DNA of 64,000 bases from contig MNCI01001838.1 of NCBI GenBank assembly GCA_015680685.1, positions 268,988 through 332,987 of the forward strand. The letters run 5' to 3'. The translations under genes and the position numbers were made by a program. This document shows positions 33,889 through 44,982 of this stretch, piece after piece; position 1 is the first letter of the stretch, and each line of letters starts with the position of its first letter. Source of the DNA: Gnetum montanum. Taxonomy: Eukaryota > Streptophyta > Gnetopsida > Gnetales > Gnetaceae. A model generated the notes under the pieces. The model searched no databases and was not told the DNA's origin. It saw nothing but the letters and a program-made list of their open reading frames with translations.

Positions 33889-35280
33889 CGATGAGTATAT
33901 ACCCGATTTTACCTTTATCCTTCATCAGGATGAACAACTACGTTGGCAAGACTTGCAAGGTAACATAGTGTTACCCCCAGATCGTGCAGTCCCTAACATG
34001 CTCCTTCGTGTTCTTGCATAGATAGACATGACGTAGCTATACACTAAGTACGTTGCATGTGATTCTGACATAAGGGATTACCATCCCACAGTGGCGCAAC
34101 GTCTAAGGGACTCGCAGCGAGAGAGCTACCATACATCGTTGAAGGGTAAAAGGGTCTCGCACGTCCTAAGCGAAATTGGTGATGGTAAACTAGTTAGAAC
34201 AAGTTCTCAATCAAATGATGTTCCCCCTCCTAACAATGGTGAGGAGGTGAGGTATCGGAACCTACACTCCACGATTCATAACCCTGGTTCTGATCCCTAT
34301 GAACACCAAGTGTTCAATAATGGAACACAAACAAATGATAAGGATAGGCAGTCTGATCATCATCACGATTGGGGCCATAGCCACTGAAGAGAAGGTAAGA
34401 AATATCGTCATGGCAATGGTTCCCCTTCTTCTTCACTTTCATCGCATCATTCACCCTCTCCTTCCACATCAGGACGCAATCACAAGGAACACAACCGTGA
34501 GGATAAGGGTAAGCATAATGAGAACCCTTGATGAGAGAGTTGAGAGCGAGGACGAGGGCATTCGAGAGAATCAAGGCATGGTAGAAGGGAAAGTAGGGAA
34601 CTGCGTAGGCATCATAGACGCCATGAAAGAAATGACAACGATGAACCCCTACTTGCCACCCAAAGTATGTTAGACATACGGAGGCTGTGAGAATACCTAC
34701 AAGGCACCAGAAAGATAGCTGAATCAAGAGATTTGACATGAATAATATCCCCTGATTTGAGGGGGGATATAATGCTGATCCGCAGAAGCACTTACAGGCA
34801 TTCCACGATGCATGTGCCTTGCAGAATATCGAAAATAAGTGGTAGAAGTTAAAGTTGTTTCCTAGGACACTCATCAAAGAAGCAGAAAGTTGGTACTGGT
34901 CCTTAGCACCGGAATCCATTAGACGGTGGAGTACGATGCTAGAACTATTTTACGATAAATATCAAACGTACTCCCAAATGTCAAACTTGGGAAAACATAT
35001 CCAAGGATGGAAGCAGGGTAATCATGAACCCTTGGATGCTGCCATGGGCCAATATTATGCACTGCTACATCATTGCCCAGGCCATGGTTATGCACAATGG
35101 GATCAACTTAGCCACCTCGTAGATGGGCTAAGACAAGAAACTAGGAGAACCCTTGGAACATATGCCCAAGGGAGATTATCTAAACTTAGGTCCCATGAAG
35201 TTCATAGATTGTTGGAGCAAGTAGCTAAGGAAGAAGGAGAGCTATGAAAAAGAGAAAGTGCGGAAGAGTATAACCGCGAT
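33889..35280 (+). pseudogene. Element A: gag, decayed
   Basis: Matches the gag of D on the minus strand (HQDEQLRWQDLQGN at about 33930, corresponding to 56840-56880). The best part is the open frame 34855-35247 (130 residues), the retrotransposon gag core with PRTLIKEAESWYWSL, QGWKQGNHEPLD and TRRTLGTYAQGRL. The Ser/His/Arg-rich middle (34300-34640) is frameshifted. Confidence 0.75.
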
Positions 35281-36063
35281 CCTTCCCTCCGAAAGAAGGA
35301 AGTAAGATTCTGCGAGGAGGAGGATGAGTCACCACTTGAAGAGTTGGTGAATAGAAAAACCTTGCCACTTCAAAAGTTAACAACCAAAGTGTCGGCTAAG
35401 GTAGATCAAATGTGAGACTCCTTAGACAATAGATTCAAAGTTGTTATAAAAATCGTAGACGAGTCTAAGGAGCGAAGTAATGACCATGATAAGAAAAAAA
35501 GGAGAGATTCAGACCATGCACGTAACAAGGGTAAGAGAAAAATGACTATCACCGATGAGGTTGTGGACTCTGATATGGATGATGATGGTGGATGTGAGCT
35601 CTACCAATATGACCATCCTAAGGGATGTTGCCTGATAATCTCACATCTACAAGAGTCTGGGGTGTATGCACTCAACCCAAGACTTAACAAACGGTAAGCA
35701 CCCTGGAGGTTACCTTATCCCCAAGGTAACCCAAGGCAGTTCCACCAACCCTTAACGTATTATCCAAGTGGAACTCCACCACAACCTATCGAGCAACACC
35801 AGTAGTGGCAATATCCATAGTCATGGGGGATGCCACTGCCTAGACAACAATACCCTTATCGGCAACCAGACTCGTATGGTTATTATGTGCAGCAGCCGGT
35901 TTCTCCAAGTGACTCTATGGGTCACGTAACCCCACAATGTCATTACCAAGTTTAGGAGTATTTTAGGACTCCCTCTCCTAAGGGAGACACACCACACACG
36001 TACCATCCTCCGAATCCATATGCAACTTTTACACCAGTAGTTCCACCACCAACTACTCAAAAA
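35281..36063 (+). pseudogene. Element A: nucleocapsid and proline-rich linker, decayed
   Basis: An acidic stretch (35560-35600) is followed by a zinc-knuckle-like YQYDHPKGCCLIISHLQES near 35605-35660, then a Pro/Gln/Tyr-rich stretch. Same order as in B (43630-43780) and D (54970-55220). Several stops. Confidence 0.6.
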
Positions 36064-36855
36064 ATGCAAAGGGTATTTCCCACTCAACCACAACAACCTA
36101 ATGTCACGAGGGCTCCAAATCCTCAATTCTCACTTGGTTCTGACAATCTTATGTTGAAAAGACCTTTCTTTAGAACCAACAATTCAACTAAGCCCTCACC
36201 ATCACCAGTGGTTGAACATCTAAACACCTCCGTACCAAATAAAGTTTCGAGACCTTCTTTGACCCAAAAATTGAGCTCAACGCACATAGTTATGTTAACA
36301 CATACTGTCATGAACTGGATTAGGGTGGGCCACTTTCCCAAGAAATTCTCTGACCCTGGAAGTCCCCTAATTTATCTCCAAGTCGCTGGGAATGAACCCT
36401 GTAAAGCTCTTCTGGACTCAGGTTTCGAGGTCAACCTAATATTGCAGGAGATGTACAAAGCCTGGAACCTACCTCCATTAAGGAAGAGTAACATTCGACT
36501 TAAGTTGGCCGACCAGTCCATCACTGTCCCCTTGGGACTAGTGGAGGACATCGTTACCACTTTTTGTGAGTGGTTGTATCTAGCGGATTTCCTAGTGATA
36601 CAAGTAACTAACAGTAAGGGGAACTTTCCAGTAATAATGGGAAGAGCGTGGCTAAGTACGATAGATGCACGCCTAGGAATTCGTGATCTTTCCCTAGAAA
36701 TATGCAAGAAAAATACTTTTGGAAAGATTGAGAGGAAGAAAGTTCTATGCATTACATACAGTGACACAGGGTGCCATTGCATGCAAAAATCATGGGTTAT
36801 GCGAAGTTTAACATTACCTGCATGCAATCGGTGTGCACAAGAAATTAATATATAA
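36064..36855 (+). pseudogene. Element A: protease
   Basis: 263-residue open frame. A Pro/Gln-rich N-terminal part leads to the aspartic protease with KALLDSGFEVNLI (catalytic Asp-Ser-Gly) and FPVIMGRAWLSTIDA. The Gly of the usual DSGSS/ANLI loop neighbourhood is changed to Phe-Glu. The frame closes just after the ACNRCAQEINI segment that links to reverse transcriptase. Confidence 0.75.
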
Positions 36856-37282
36856 AAGTGCATGTATGTAGCAGCTACACGACAGGAAGACACCAGTGGC
36901 TGATGGCTGATTAAGAGAGCAACTCGCTAACATGCATGGAACTAATTGAGGGAATAACTAGCACTTACATTGGAAGCATAGATGCACTTGAGCAAGTTTG
37001 TTACCAACTTCCAGCCCTTAACTTTGAAAACATTAATTGGGGAAAGTTGGAAATTCCTGAGAGATTTAAACAAGAGCCCCTAGATTTAAAACCATTGCCC
37101 ATCGATCTGGAATACATGACCCTTGAAAACGGAAAACTGGTAATCATCAACGTGAGGCTTGCCCCCAAGCAAAAAGAGAGACTGCTAAAGGTAAGTGGTC
37201 AATAGCCTTTGCCTGGTCATACCCTGAATTAACTAAAATAAACCCTAGGATATGCCAACATAGGATTTACACGGACCCCTCC
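36856..37282 (+). pseudogene. Element A: linker between protease and reverse transcriptase
   Basis: Open frame 36936-37205 with SIDALEQVCYQLPAL and LPIDLEYMTLENGK, shared with D (53700-53880) and E (58150-58440). Function unknown; it precedes the start of the RT domain in this group. Confidence 0.6.
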
Positions 37283-37890
37283 ATGAAGCCTCGAAAACAA
37301 CCACTGAGACGATTGAACCTGAAATTGAAACAAGTAGTAAAAGAAGAGATAAAACAACTTCTTAAGGCTGGGTTCATATATCCCATTGCTGATAGCGAAT
37401 GGGTTAGTCCTTTAGTGATCATGCCTAAAAAGGGAGGCAAATGGAGGGTGTGTATAGATTTTAGGCTACTGAACATGGCAACATTCAAGGATCACTTTCT
37501 GTTGCCGTTTGTTGACCAAGTCTTAGACACCATAGTAAGACATCGCTATTACAATTTTCTGGATGGTTATAGTGGGTATAACCAAATATGGATCACACCA
37601 GAAGACCAAGCCAAAAAAANCACAATCAAGAATAGAGGTAGACCTGGAAAAGATTAAGGTCATCCAAGGAATCACCCGACAACCAGAAACTGTTAAAGAC
37701 ATTTGGTCATTCCTTGGACACATTGGCTACTGCAGGAGATTCATTGAGAACTTCTCCAAGATTGCCAAACCGTTGGTGGAATTAATGAAGAAGGATGCAC
37801 CATTCGAATGTACTAGGGAATGTGAACGAGCATTCCAAATCTTAAAACAAAGGCTTGTGGAAATTCCCATTCTACAAGCCCCTGACTAGT
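37283..37890 (+). pseudogene. Element A: reverse transcriptase with the catalytic block missing
   Basis: The first half (37283-37619) has WVSPLVIMPKKGGKWRVCID and FLDGYSGYNQI. The second half (37621-37890) has KVIQGITRQPETVKDIWSFL and ENFSKIAKPLVELMKKD. Between them stands an N at 37620, where about 100 residues, including the FMDD catalytic loop present in D and E, are absent. The clean jump at an N suggests a collapsed assembly gap. Confidence 0.8.
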
Positions 37891-38238
37891 CTAGACCATT
37901 CCATATAATGACCGACGCATCTAATTTTGCCTTAGGAGCCGTACTAACATAGTTAGATGAACAAAAATGCCCTTATTACATCCACTATGCGAGTAAGAGT
38001 ATTGCCGGTGCACAACTCAACTACACAACTACAGAAAAGGAATTAATGATTTTAGTGTTTGCACTAGACAAATTTAGGCATTATGTGTTAGGCTAAAAAG
38101 TGTACATTCATATGGATCATAGTGCAATTAGGTTCCTCATAAACAAGCCAATGGTCAGCCATCGTATTATACGTTGGTTGGTAATCCTGCAGGAGTTCCA
38201 TCTAATGATAGTAAATTGAAAGGGCATCGAGAATGTAG
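37891..38238 (+). pseudogene. Element A: RNase H
   Basis: MTDASNFALGAVL (first Asp), TTEKELMILVFALDKF (Glu) and a MDHSAIRFL segment where the usual TDH Asp is kept. One in-frame TAG near 37951 and one TAA near 38095. Confidence 0.7.
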
Positions 38239-39438
38239 TTGCAGATCACTTATCGATTGCGCTGGGACAGTAAAGAGGACGAATATGCCATATTTGATCA
38301 TTTTCTTGATGAAACACTCTTTGCCGGTGTAGTGAATAACCAACCCATAGGCACAAATTGGTATAGTAGCATTCTCACCTATCTCATTTCCCAACAAACA
38401 CCACTGGGGTTGGACTTTACGAAGAAGGAACAGTTTCTTCACAAAACCAAGTACCTCATGGAGATCAAAGGACAACTTTTCAAAGTCTATCCTGATGGCT
38501 TGGTTCGATGGTGTGTGCCCGATGTGGACCAACTAAGAGTTCTCCAAGATGCTCATGGGGGCCCTTGTGGGGGTCACTATGCAGGGAGAAGAATGGCTAT
38601 CAAGATCCTGCTTGCAGGATATTACTGGCCAACACTATTTCGGGACGCCCATCATTTTGTCCAATCCTGTGAGTGTTGTCAACGTGATGGTGGAATGACT
38701 ACTAGAATGGAGGGTCCACAACAATGGATTCAACCTTTGGAACCCTTTGACATTTGGGGAATAGATTTTATGGGGCCCATTACACCAATGTCCAATGGAA
38801 AAGCTTATATCATCGTTGTTGTTGACTATCTAACAAAATGGGCCGATGTAATTGTTGTAATAGATTGCACATTGTCTACAGCTGCACGATTTGTACAACA
38901 GCAAGTCGTAAATAGGTTTGGTGTGCTGCGTGCACTTATCTTAGATAACGGAACGCATTTTATGGGTGCAACCTTTCGAAAATTGATGCAACGCTTAGGG
39001 GTTGAACATAAATTGACTACACCTTATCACCCCCAAGCTAATGGCCAAGCCGAGATCACTAATTGGGAGATTACTAGAATATTAACAAGGACAATTAGCA
39101 AATATAGGCGAGATTGGAGCACCAAACTGAATGATGCTCTTTGGGCATACCACTCCACTTGGAAACTCCCTACAGGCTACTCTCCCTATGAGTTAGTGTA
39201 CGGAAAACTCCCAAAGCTTCCAATTCAAATCGAGCTCCATACACTGTCCACAACATGTGACCTCCACCTTGACCTTGAGCTAGCACAGAAACAAAGATTG
39301 GCAATTCTAAATGTGCTAGATGAGAATCAATTGGTTGCCCTGTCATCAAACGAGTTACACAAGGCACATAACAAGCAATGTCATGACTTAAGAATTCGAA
39401 AGGTTAAGTACCAACCAGGAGATAAGGTCCTTTATTAG
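38239..39438 (+). pseudogene. Element A: integrase, 399-residue open frame
   Basis: HHCC zinc domain (HGGPCGGHYAGRR..., CECCQRDG), catalytic core with WGIDFMGPI (first Asp), LILDNGTHF (second Asp) and PQANGQAEITN (Glu), then the C-terminal part with LWAYHSTWKLPTGYSPYELV and the DKVLY segment. All catalytic residues are present. Followed by a stop at DKVLY and about 200 bases of decayed C-terminus to 39650. No chromodomain is visible. Confidence 0.85.
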
Positions 39439-41571
39439 AACCCCACGCATGTACCACAACGCACGAAATTTCAAACATTGTGGGAAGGACCTTACATTAT
39501 TCATACAACATTTCCCTTAAGACCCATGACAATATACAAGCCTGAAAGCCCTAATAAGAGATTACTAGTCAATGTGCAACAAACAAAACCCTTCCATGAG
39601 CTAAGAACAGCCAGTGCAAATTACACCTCTGATAGTGGATGACCTTGCTCGTTATTTCGAATCTCTCCCTTTCAATTCAGTCACGGGGGAGATGGCCACC
39701 TATGCTAATCAATTGAGGCCCTTAGTTCTTTTTGGGTTTTTGTTTTACACATTTTTGTTTTACAAATTTCTTTAACTTTCCTTGTTTTTGTTTTGCAACA
39801 TCGTTCATACCTTTTCTTTTATTTTTGTGTGTATGTGTGTGTGTCTATCCATTTTGTTAAGTTTGTCACCTAATAAGTACTCCTAATGATGGTATGAACT
39901 GTATTCTATTGGATGCTAATGTTTGGTTTTTACCTTTAAGTTACAATGTTGATACTAAGATATGGTTCTTTTGATATAGCAGGCAATGAGTTCACATCAT
40001 CCATGCATCCATAAATCTCTATGGTCTCTCTCAGCTTGAATTGTATAGTCCCTTTCTCCAAATTAATAAGAACTATCAATGAATTGGTGACTAGGCATTT
40101 CTCAAACTAAGGAAGGACTCAAGGATTGCAAAGGGTGTGACTTCAAGGGGATTTGATGCATTTGTGTTGGCCATTCTCTTGAGTGCTTGGATGTTTTCTT
40201 CTTGAGTTTTCTTACTGTTCCAATGTTACCCCAATATTGAGAAGCTGAGCAAATAAAAGTAATAAGTCTTTGCATGGTGTGGTTCTCACGAAACACAAAA
40301 AAAAAACAGTGGGAATTCAAAACACACCCCTTAGACGAAATAATCACTTAGGCTACAAGCACTGGTTATGGAACTAAAAACATGTTCCCTCTAACTAAGG
40401 CCCTTCCTTACTTCCTACCTTCTCATCTTTCGTTTCGTCGGAATGGTGGTGACTCTTTGGTGAAGGCATTCTTGTTACTTCAGGAGGATGGATTAACCAA
40501 ATGTATTAATGCGAAGTCATTGGATGTGGATGGTTTGAGGCTGGATTTGGAATGAGATCTACCAAGTCACACTAATCATTAAATACACAAGGGGCTGTAC
40601 ATCACCTTGTTCTTGAGACTCCATTTCAGTTGCTTCTTTTCATCATTCTTTCTCCATTGTTCACCTCATTACCAGTTGTATCATTAGTGTATATTTTGGT
40701 TGACACATTGTTTTCTTTTTGGTAAATTCTTGTAGTTAAGAATTTAACTCTTGCTTCCAAATGACATTTTCAGAGCCCACGGACTCTTTGAATGTGGGAT
40801 TGTCAGGGCATTAAGGGCATGAGCCTGCTTTGGGGAGGACCCACTAGCATTCCTATTTGGTGCATCAGTTAATTTCTTTTCCTTAAACATTTTCTCAATC
40901 AATTTCTATTTTGTTCACTTCCATCTCTGACATCCATTTCATCGTGTTACAATTGTATTTTTTTCTCCATCTTTGTTATTCCTTCTCTTTTTCCATTCTC
41001 TCACTACTGAAGGTTTGCAATTAGTCATGGGGGTCCTGGTCCAATTTTTTCAATTTTTTCCTAACCCCTACACCTTCGGTAGTCACAAATATTATATCTC
41101 CAGAATCTGCAATCAGCCATACCACAACTTGGCCAATGGACCTTTCACTGAAGTAAGGTATCCATTGCATTTTGATTCATTTACCCTTACTAATATGCGA
41201 TTATGTTGTGTGTGCAAATGGCAATCATAAAACAACGGATTGGATCTAGAGGGAACACTTGGAATGGATCGGTGTTGAAGCAGTTATGCAAGGAGCAAGA
41301 TTGATGGCGCACTTACGGATGGACAGTGAAAGATGCAATCTTGGCATTGGCAGCAATAGACTTCTTCTCTCTTCTCTCTCCTCTCTCAGCTGCCAAATAA
41401 GGCTTGATGTCAAATGTATAAAGTGTTCACTCTTGTTGTCATGAACACCAGTTTTGTCATGTTCTATAATGATGATCCGTTCACATATCATCCCATTCAC
41501 CATTAGTTCCATTCAAGTCAATAATCCCATACCTTCCCAATATTTTGTAAGGAACTCGAGGACGAGTTTTA
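39439..41571 (+). other. Element A: end of integrase and 3' noncoding region
   Basis: PPT-like AGTCACGGGGG at 39679-39689, T-rich tract at 39725-39850, then the shared motif chain: TTCACATCATCCATG near 39990, AAGGGTGTGACTTCAAGGGG at 40131-40150, TCTTTGCATGGTGTGG near 40268, CACACCCCTTAGAC near 40322, and CTGCTTTGGGGAGGACCC near 40826. A second AGTCATGGGGG is at 41023-41033. The frame starting there (MGVLVQFFQFF) is also found in D but is short. Confidence 0.7.
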
Positions 41572-41587
41572 TTCAGTCATGGGGATA
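41572..41587 (+). promoter_or_regulatory. Element A: polypurine tract
   Basis: TTCAGTCATGGGG followed by ATA and the LTR start TGATGGGATG. Confidence 0.65.
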
Positions 41588-42384
41588 TGATGGGATGTGA
41601 CATCACATTGGCCGCAATATCACGTACGCAATATCGTATATGCGATATCGCGGCCCGCCACCAATTCTATAAATAAGAGGTGGCTCTTCCTTGTTTCACC
41701 ATCTAGATCTAGACCTTAGCCAAACTCTTGCTGTTTTTCCATTCTAGAGTTAGAATAATTTCCATGTGCCCGCAGTAGGAGTTCCAAAGTAAATGGATCT
41801 TTATTCGAGCAATTTTGTACCTGAGCACATAATTGTGTACGGCAATAAAGACGAACTTTTGGATAAACCTTGCAGTGCATGGACTAAGCTAATTAGGATT
41901 TAATTAATGTTAAATGTTTAAATGCTTTCGTAGGACTTAATCTCTCTCAACCCTCAACTCTCATAGTTAAGTGCATTCAGTATGACCACTTCGAGCACGT
42001 GCGTTATGCTTGGTAATCCCAGTAACGAATAGCGTTTGGTAATCCCAGCAGCATTGCATTGGTTCAGGGTGTGAAACGACAAGTGGAAATAGATACTGAT
42101 GCTAGGATGATTAAGGCTTAGTTAGTTAAAGTTAGTTAATTAGTATTTTCACCCTTTTCCCTCTTAGCATAGGCAATAAAACATAAAAGATATAAGAATC
42201 ATATATCTCAAGTTCACTTAACCATACAACCATGACAAATACAAGTGAGCTTGGGAAAACAACGACTGATTAACCTTAAGTGTCCATAAGGCGTGTAGGC
42301 ACTTAGTCTATGGAGTTCGACCAGATCACACATGTAACGCTCGTATTCGTATGATTGAGTGTAGGGGTACCTCGCCACTCATCA
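41588..42384 (+). repeat. Element A: 3' LTR
   Basis: 797 bp, TGATGGGATG to CTCATCA. Three GATATCGC-like palindromes at 41612-41655, TATA box CTATAAATA at 41667-41675. Internal phrases GTGTACGGCAATAAAGACG and TTTGGTAATCCCAGCAGC are shared with W and D. Confidence 0.85.
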
Positions 42385-42389
42385 TCACC

Positions 42390-43480
42390 CTAACTACGCT
42401 CAAGAACTACATTCACCTAAGGTAGGCAACCTTAGAGGAGATGAAGTAAGTCCTAGACTAGGGAAGTCCTCAAGGCGTAGGACCTCCTCAAAAGCTAAAA
42501 AAGATAAATCAAGGGACTATGGGGAACACCATTGAAGCCAAGGCAACTCTCCCAATTCCTCATCTTCCTCTTCCTCTTCAAAGTCTAGTTCCAACAAAGA
42601 TGAACGTAGGTATAGAGACAAATCTCTACTATGGGGTTGAAATAAGGATAGAAATCAAAACCATGGGAAAAATCAAAGACCTCAACATGAACACAACTGA
42701 AATTGTCACAATCGGGCAAATAGAAATAGCAAGTTTTACCACGCCACGTCCAATGATAATGAACCCTTGTTGGCCACTAAGAGCCTAATGCAGATGACAA
42801 AGGCAATTAAGATACCCCACAGGCATTGCAGGGAAAGTCACATAAAAAGGCTCAATGTGAATAATATCTCTAAATTTGTGGGAGGCTATGATTCTGATTC
42901 ACAACATCCTTTACAAGCCTTCCATAATGCTTGTGCCTTGTAAAATATTGAAAATAAGTGGCAAAAGCTTAAGCTCTTCCCTAGGACACTAATAGATGAA
43001 GCTGAAAGTTGGTATAAATCATTGGAACCAAGTTCCATCCACTAGTGGTCCACAATGCTAAAACTTTTCAACGAAAAATACCAAACCTATGCAAGAGTGT
43101 CCAACCTAAGAAAACAAATCCAAGGATGGAAGCAAGAAAATCATGAACCCTTGGATGTGGCCTTGGATATATACTATACACTACTACATAGATGTCCTAG
43201 CCATGATTTCTCTCAAAAAGAGCAACTTTTCCACATCATAGATGGGCTTTGTAATGAAACAAGAAAGACCCTTGGGATGTATGCTCAAGGTTAATTATAT
43301 GAACTAAAAGCCCATCAGATACAAAGGCTAATTGGGCAGGTGGCAAAAGAAGGATAGCTATGTAAACAAGAGAATGTAGAGGAAAATAACTGGGATCCAA
43401 CTCTTTAAAGAAAAAGGGTCGATATCTATGATGAGGAAAAAGAGGTAGCTCTTGATGAGGTGATTTCACAACAAACCTTG
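42390..43480 (+). pseudogene. Element B: gag, part 2
   Basis: Continues the frame cut at 33142. Basic/Ser-rich N-terminal part (KSSRRRTSSKAKKDK, SSSSSSS run near 42560), then the gag core around 42890-43290 with NNISKFVGGYD, FPRTLIDEAESWY, and in the open frame 43055-43294 QGWKQENHEPLDVALD and TRKTLGMYAQG. About eight stops. Ends at an N at 43481. Confidence 0.75.
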
Positions 43481-43481
43481 N

Positions 43482-43596
43482 AGGATGTTGTGAATCAGAA
43501 TCATAGCCTCCCACAAATTTAGAGATATTATTCACATTGAGCCTTTTTATGTGACTTTCCCTGCAATGCCTGTGGGGTATCTTAATTGCCTTTGTC
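43482..43596. repeat. Inverted exact copy of 42796-42910 between two Ns (assembly artefact)
   Basis: 115 bases, the exact reverse complement of 42796-42910 as read, bounded by N at 43481 and 43597. Not expected biology; looks like wrong gap filling. Confidence 0.85.
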
Positions 43597-43597
43597 N

Positions 43598-43792
43598 CAG
43601 AACCAAGAAATAGGTAGGAACACTCATTGACAAATAGGGAAAATGGCTGTAGAAGAAGAGGCCATAGAATCAACCATAGAAGAAGATGATGGATGTAACA
43701 TTTGCCTATATGACCATCCAAAGGGTTATTGCCCAATCATGTTACATCTACATGAGTATTGGGCTTTTGCATTGAATCCCAGGTTTGTAAAA
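43598..43792 (+). pseudogene. Element B: nucleocapsid-like piece
   Basis: EEEAIESTIEEDDGCNICLY is followed by DHPKGYCPIMLHLHEYW, matching the Cys-rich region of A (35590-35670) and D (55130-55200). Open frame 43643-43792, ended by an N at 43793. Confidence 0.65.
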
Positions 43793-43793
43793 N

Positions 43794-43931
43794 TGTTGGA
43801 ACTAGACTTTGAAGAGGAAGAGGAAGATGAGGAATTGGGAGAGTTGCCTTGGCTTCAATGGTGTTCCCCATAGTCCCTTGATTTATCTTTTTTAGCTTTT
43901 GAGGAGGTCCTACGCCTTGAGGACTTCCCTA
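43794..43931. repeat. Inverted exact copy of 42459-42596 between two Ns (assembly artefact)
   Basis: 138 bases, the exact reverse complement of 42459-42596 as read, bounded by N at 43793 and 43932. It adds a false acidic run to the frame that crosses it. Confidence 0.85.
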
Positions 43932-43932
43932 N

Positions 43933-44964
43933 CATAGATATTATGTTCAACAACGTCTTTCTCCAACTAGTTCTACGTCCTCTACTTCAAATCGCTACTA
44001 CCACTCTCCTGAATATCATCATGGCATGACATCTTTTAAAGGGTCACCACCTCAAACCTCTCATCCTTCATCATATTCTCAATATTCTCATTTACACCTC
44101 CACTTTATGTCACCACCAACAACACAAGAAGGTTTAGCACCACAACATCAATGAGAGAATGCCACTTGTGCTACAAACATACACAGAAATGATAATGCCA
44201 GTAGATCTCCACCACAATCTCAAAAACACCCTTTCTTTAGGATAGTTTCCATGCGTAAGCATAACACTTATGGACCTACTAACTCATCCAAACTAGCACA
44301 ATGCCAATCAAGTGCAACATCCTTCCTTTCACAACCAATGTTCTCTAATCCTACACAAAGACAAGATCCAATGTTGCTCCAACACCTAACAAAAATGATG
44401 AATCTAGCATTGTGGAGAAACAAAAGAAGAATCCATGCATCACTAATAGTAAAGGGTGCAATTGTGGATCAAAAATTCAAAATATTAATACAACCCACAG
44501 CAAAGTTAATGAAAAAGTGTGTGAGTAAAAACCAACCTACATAATAACCACTAAACCAAAAGACACCCAGTGGCTTGAAAATGAGAATATAAAGTTGTTT
44601 CAAAGATGCATGGAGATAATTGATCTGCTTATTAGTTCTAGGCTTAGGAAAATAGACCAAATAGAGGACTTAGACATAGATATCTTACACTTTGATTATA
44701 CACCAGAAAAAGATATTAAACACAGAGCCCCGAGGATTAAAATAGAAAATCAAGAAGAAGAAGCACATACATTTGGATCCCCCAAAACAAAAATACTTTC
44801 AAATCTAGATGAAGATATGTCTTAGAATGATCCAAACGAGACTATCACCAATGTTAGATGTGCTACCACACGATTAATTAAATCAGTAATAGTGTTAGAT
44901 GGAAAATCGATGATGTACAACTAGGGAATTGTGCAATCCATGTCCCAAATGTGTAGCCATAAGA
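43933..44964 (+). pseudogene. Element B: Pro/Ser/Gln-rich linker and unknown end of ORF
   Basis: A Ser/Tyr/Pro-rich stretch (YYHSPEYHHGM, SPPQTSHPSSYSQYSH) corresponds to the linker before protease in A and D. Then comes a degraded stretch to about 44960 with no protease DSG motif and no pol. It ends at the PPT-like TTAGTTGTGGGGGAGATG (44965-44982), the point where pol ends in the other elements. Confidence 0.55.
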
Positions 44965-44982
44965 TTAGTTGTGGGGGAGATG

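Larger units (their letters stand above)
33143..42384 (+). mobile_element. Element A: Athila-like LTR retrotransposon with gag-pol
   Basis: LTRs 33143-33865 (cut short by an N) and 41588-42384. Domain order is gag, nucleocapsid, protease, reverse transcriptase, RNase H, integrase, with no chromodomain seen. Flanks CCACC (33138-33142) and TCACC (42385-42389) are a target duplication with one transition. It is inserted in the gag of element B. Overall about 9.2 kb; true length is greater because at least two segments are missing at Ns. It has the most intact integrase of the window. Confidence 0.85.

Noticed and set aside
34314-34919. 201-residue open frame on the minus strand
   Set aside because: It is the antisense of element A gag, which matches gag of D and B on the plus strand. 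No family resemblance on the minus strand.
36372-36893. 173-residue open frame on the minus strand
   Set aside because: Antisense shadow of the protease of element A.
43643-43873. Acidic protein tail EEEEEDEELGELPW
   Set aside because: Comes from the inverted N-bounded copy at 43794-43931, not from a real gene.
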